Positions 22,813 to 23,966 of a DNA stretch of 23,966 nt are shown in pieces. Position numbers and translations under genes: made by a program. The notes under the pieces are model-generated. The model was not told the DNA's origin. It saw nothing but the letters and a program-made list of their open reading frames with translations, and ran no database searches. The stretch lies in assembly GCA_003552485.1 (NCBI GenBank), contig PUMX01000286.1:1-23966 (forward strand), given 5' to 3'. Origin of the DNA: Candidatus Hydrogenedentota bacterium (lineage in GTDB: Bacteria > Hydrogenedentota > Hydrogenedentia > Hydrogenedentales > SLHB01). Each line of letters starts with the position of its first letter. Position 1 is the stretch's first letter.

Positions 22813-23966
22813 ATGCGCAACATTGCCGACGGTTACATTGCGGACGATGCCGCGCTTGACCCTTTCTTTCCGGCCCGTCCGTTTTCTCTTTTTGATGAGA
22901 CGCCCCCGGCGCCCTCGTGGGCCGCGGCCATTAGCGAGGCGCCTTTGCTGTGGCGTTATGAAGACGGGCAATGGCGAAATGTGTCTCCGGACCCCAACGC
23001 CTCCGTGATCATCACCGGCCAGCAACCGGGATTACTCACTGGGCCCCTCTATACAATCTACAAGGCGGTCACCACCATCCTTTTGGCCGAACGGCTGGAA
23101 ACCGTGCATGGCCGTCCGTTTCTGCCGGTCTTTTGGGTCGCCGCGGACGATCACGATTTCGAGGAAGTGCGGCGTACGACGCTGCTCACCAAGCAGGGTG
23201 AGCCGATGACGCTGACCTATGAACCGAAAACCGATGTGACGCGCATGCCCATGCGCCGGGTTCCTATTGAGGACTCGTTGCATGCGTTGGTGGATCAGGC
23301 GGCCGATAACGCGCCGAACAGCGACAGGGGAGAAGCGGTGCGCGCGGATCTGCATGCCGCGCTGGAGACCGCGGACTCATTTGCCGGCTGGTTCACGAAC
23401 CTCATGGGCCAGTTGTTCGCCGGAACGCCGCTATGCTTTTTTGCGCCAGGCCATGAGACCGATCGGAAGATCGCGGCCAAAGTTATCGAACGAGACATCC
23501 GCGACCCCGGCCACGCGAACAGTCTGATTCATGACGCGGGAGAGCGGTTGTCGGAGGCCGGCTATGCAACGCAACTGCAGAAGCGTCCCGAGGAATGCAA
23601 TTTTTTCCTCGAAATGGAGCGTGAGCGATGCAAGGTCATCCATCATACCGGCGCGTTCACGTTGCCCGAGAAAGGGGTTCGCTATGGTCAGGGCGAACTG
23701 CTTGATCTTCTCGACAACGAACCCGGGCGGTTTTCACCGAACGTCGCGTTGCGCTGCGTGGCGCAGCAGCTTCTCTTTCCCGTTGTGGCCTATGTGGCCG
23801 GCCCCGGCGAAGTAGCTTACTGGGCGCAGCTGCCGCCGGTGTTCGAGTGGTGCGGCCAGTCCATGCCCGTTGTGTATCCGCGGGCAAGCGCGGTGATGGG
23901 ACCGCTTAAGGTGTGGGAGCTGTTACAACGTTACGACATAACGCCTGATGCCTTGGACCAGCCGCA
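22813..23966 (+). CDS. bshC: Bacillithiol biosynthesis cysteine-adding enzyme BshC, 3'-truncated by the window edge
   Basis: The frame runs from ATG at 22813 without a stop to the window end, giving about 384 of an expected 520-540 residues. Family hallmarks are TGQQPGLLTGPLYTIYKA (68-85) and VFWVAADDHDFEEV (106-119), plus LRCVAQQLLFPVVAYVAGPGE further on (seen as LLFPVVAYVAGPGE). BshC adds cysteine to glucosaminyl-malate to finish bacillithiol, a low-molecular-weight thiol used in redox balance, metal handling and detoxification. bshA and bshB are not in the window. It follows the methyltransferase by two bases. The canonical pattern has EDHDF; here the residue before DHDF is Asp, a conservative change. 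Confidence 0.94.
   Translation, partial: MRNIADGYIADDAALDPFFPARPFSLFDETPPAPSWAAAISEAPLLWRYEDGQWRNVSPDPNASVIITGQQPGLLTGPLYTIYKAVTTILLAERLETVHGRPFLPVFWVAADDHDFEEVRRTTLLTKQGEPMTLTYEPKTDVTRMPMRRVPIEDSLHALVDQAADNAPNSDRGEAVRADLHAALETADSFAGWFTNLMGQLFAGTPLCFFAPGHETDRKIAAKVIERDIRDPGHANSLIHDAGERLSEAGYATQLQKRPEECNFFLEMERERCKVIHHTGAFTLPEKGVRYGQGELLDLLDNEPGRFSPNVALRCVAQQLLFPVVAYVAGPGEVAYWAQLPPVFEWCGQSMPVVYPRASAVMGPLKVWELLQRYDITPDALDQP

Noticed and set aside
1..23966. tRNA, rRNA, insertion sequences, prophage or CRISPR array
   Set aside because: I saw no transposase or integrase protein, no repeat-spacer pattern and no cloverleaf in the gaps; the window reads as continuous chromosomal core genes with one small accessory stretch.

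Overview
The window is about 24 kb of dense, moderately GC-rich bacterial chromosome. It carries 21 protein-coding genes. The leftmost (tex) and rightmost (bshC) are cut by the window edges, and 19 of the 21 lie on the + strand. I recognise no rRNA, tRNA, insertion sequence, prophage or CRISPR array. The gene set (RseP, LspA, Lgt, a DksA-like protein, HPr kinase with RapZ, a PTS phosphorelay with no sugar permease in view, GH57 glucanotransferase, bacillithiol synthesis) suggests a Gram-negative-type bacterium of the PVC superphylum or a neighbouring candidate phylum such as Hydrogenedentota. That placement is inference from gene content only and is not certain.

Layout. (1) 1-1971 holds the 3' part of tex (RNA-binding accessory protein). 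It converges on a small DUF2007-type gene at 1997-2278 on the - strand. (2) 2440-6982 is a compact operon of ileS, a DksA/TraR-type zinc-finger gene, lspA and lgt, with overlapping or nearly overlapping genes; it couples isoleucyl-tRNA synthesis with lipoprotein maturation. (3) 6983-9333 is the accessory-looking part. It has a 418-bp gap, a metallophosphoesterase with an altered GNHD motif, a convergent gene for a ribbon-helix-helix protein with an unrecognised N-terminal half, and a 485-bp gap with interlocked divergent promoter-like sequences and a nested stem-loop region that could be a structured RNA. (4) 9334-18902 is a long run of genes: hpf (ribosome hibernation), hprK, rapZ, a GH57 4-alpha-glucanotransferase/amylase, ptsH, ptsI, dxr and rseP. 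HprK, HPr (His20 and Ser51) and Enzyme I form an apparently regulatory PTS. A glycogen/maltodextrin-type enzyme sits inside it. (5) 19109-22027 holds aspartokinase and pyruvate kinase, each preceded by its own gap and ribosome-binding site. (6) 22085-23966 holds a SAM-dependent methyltransferase two bases upstream of bshC, the last enzyme of bacillithiol synthesis. This suggests the methyltransferase acts on the thiol, as in N-methyl-bacillithiol producers.

Most of the window is ordinary core metabolism. The best leads for something less described are the methyltransferase-bshC pair, the 8.85-9.33 kb intergenic region beside the ribbon-helix-helix gene, the GH57 gene embedded in the PTS regulatory cluster, and variant motifs in several otherwise standard proteins.
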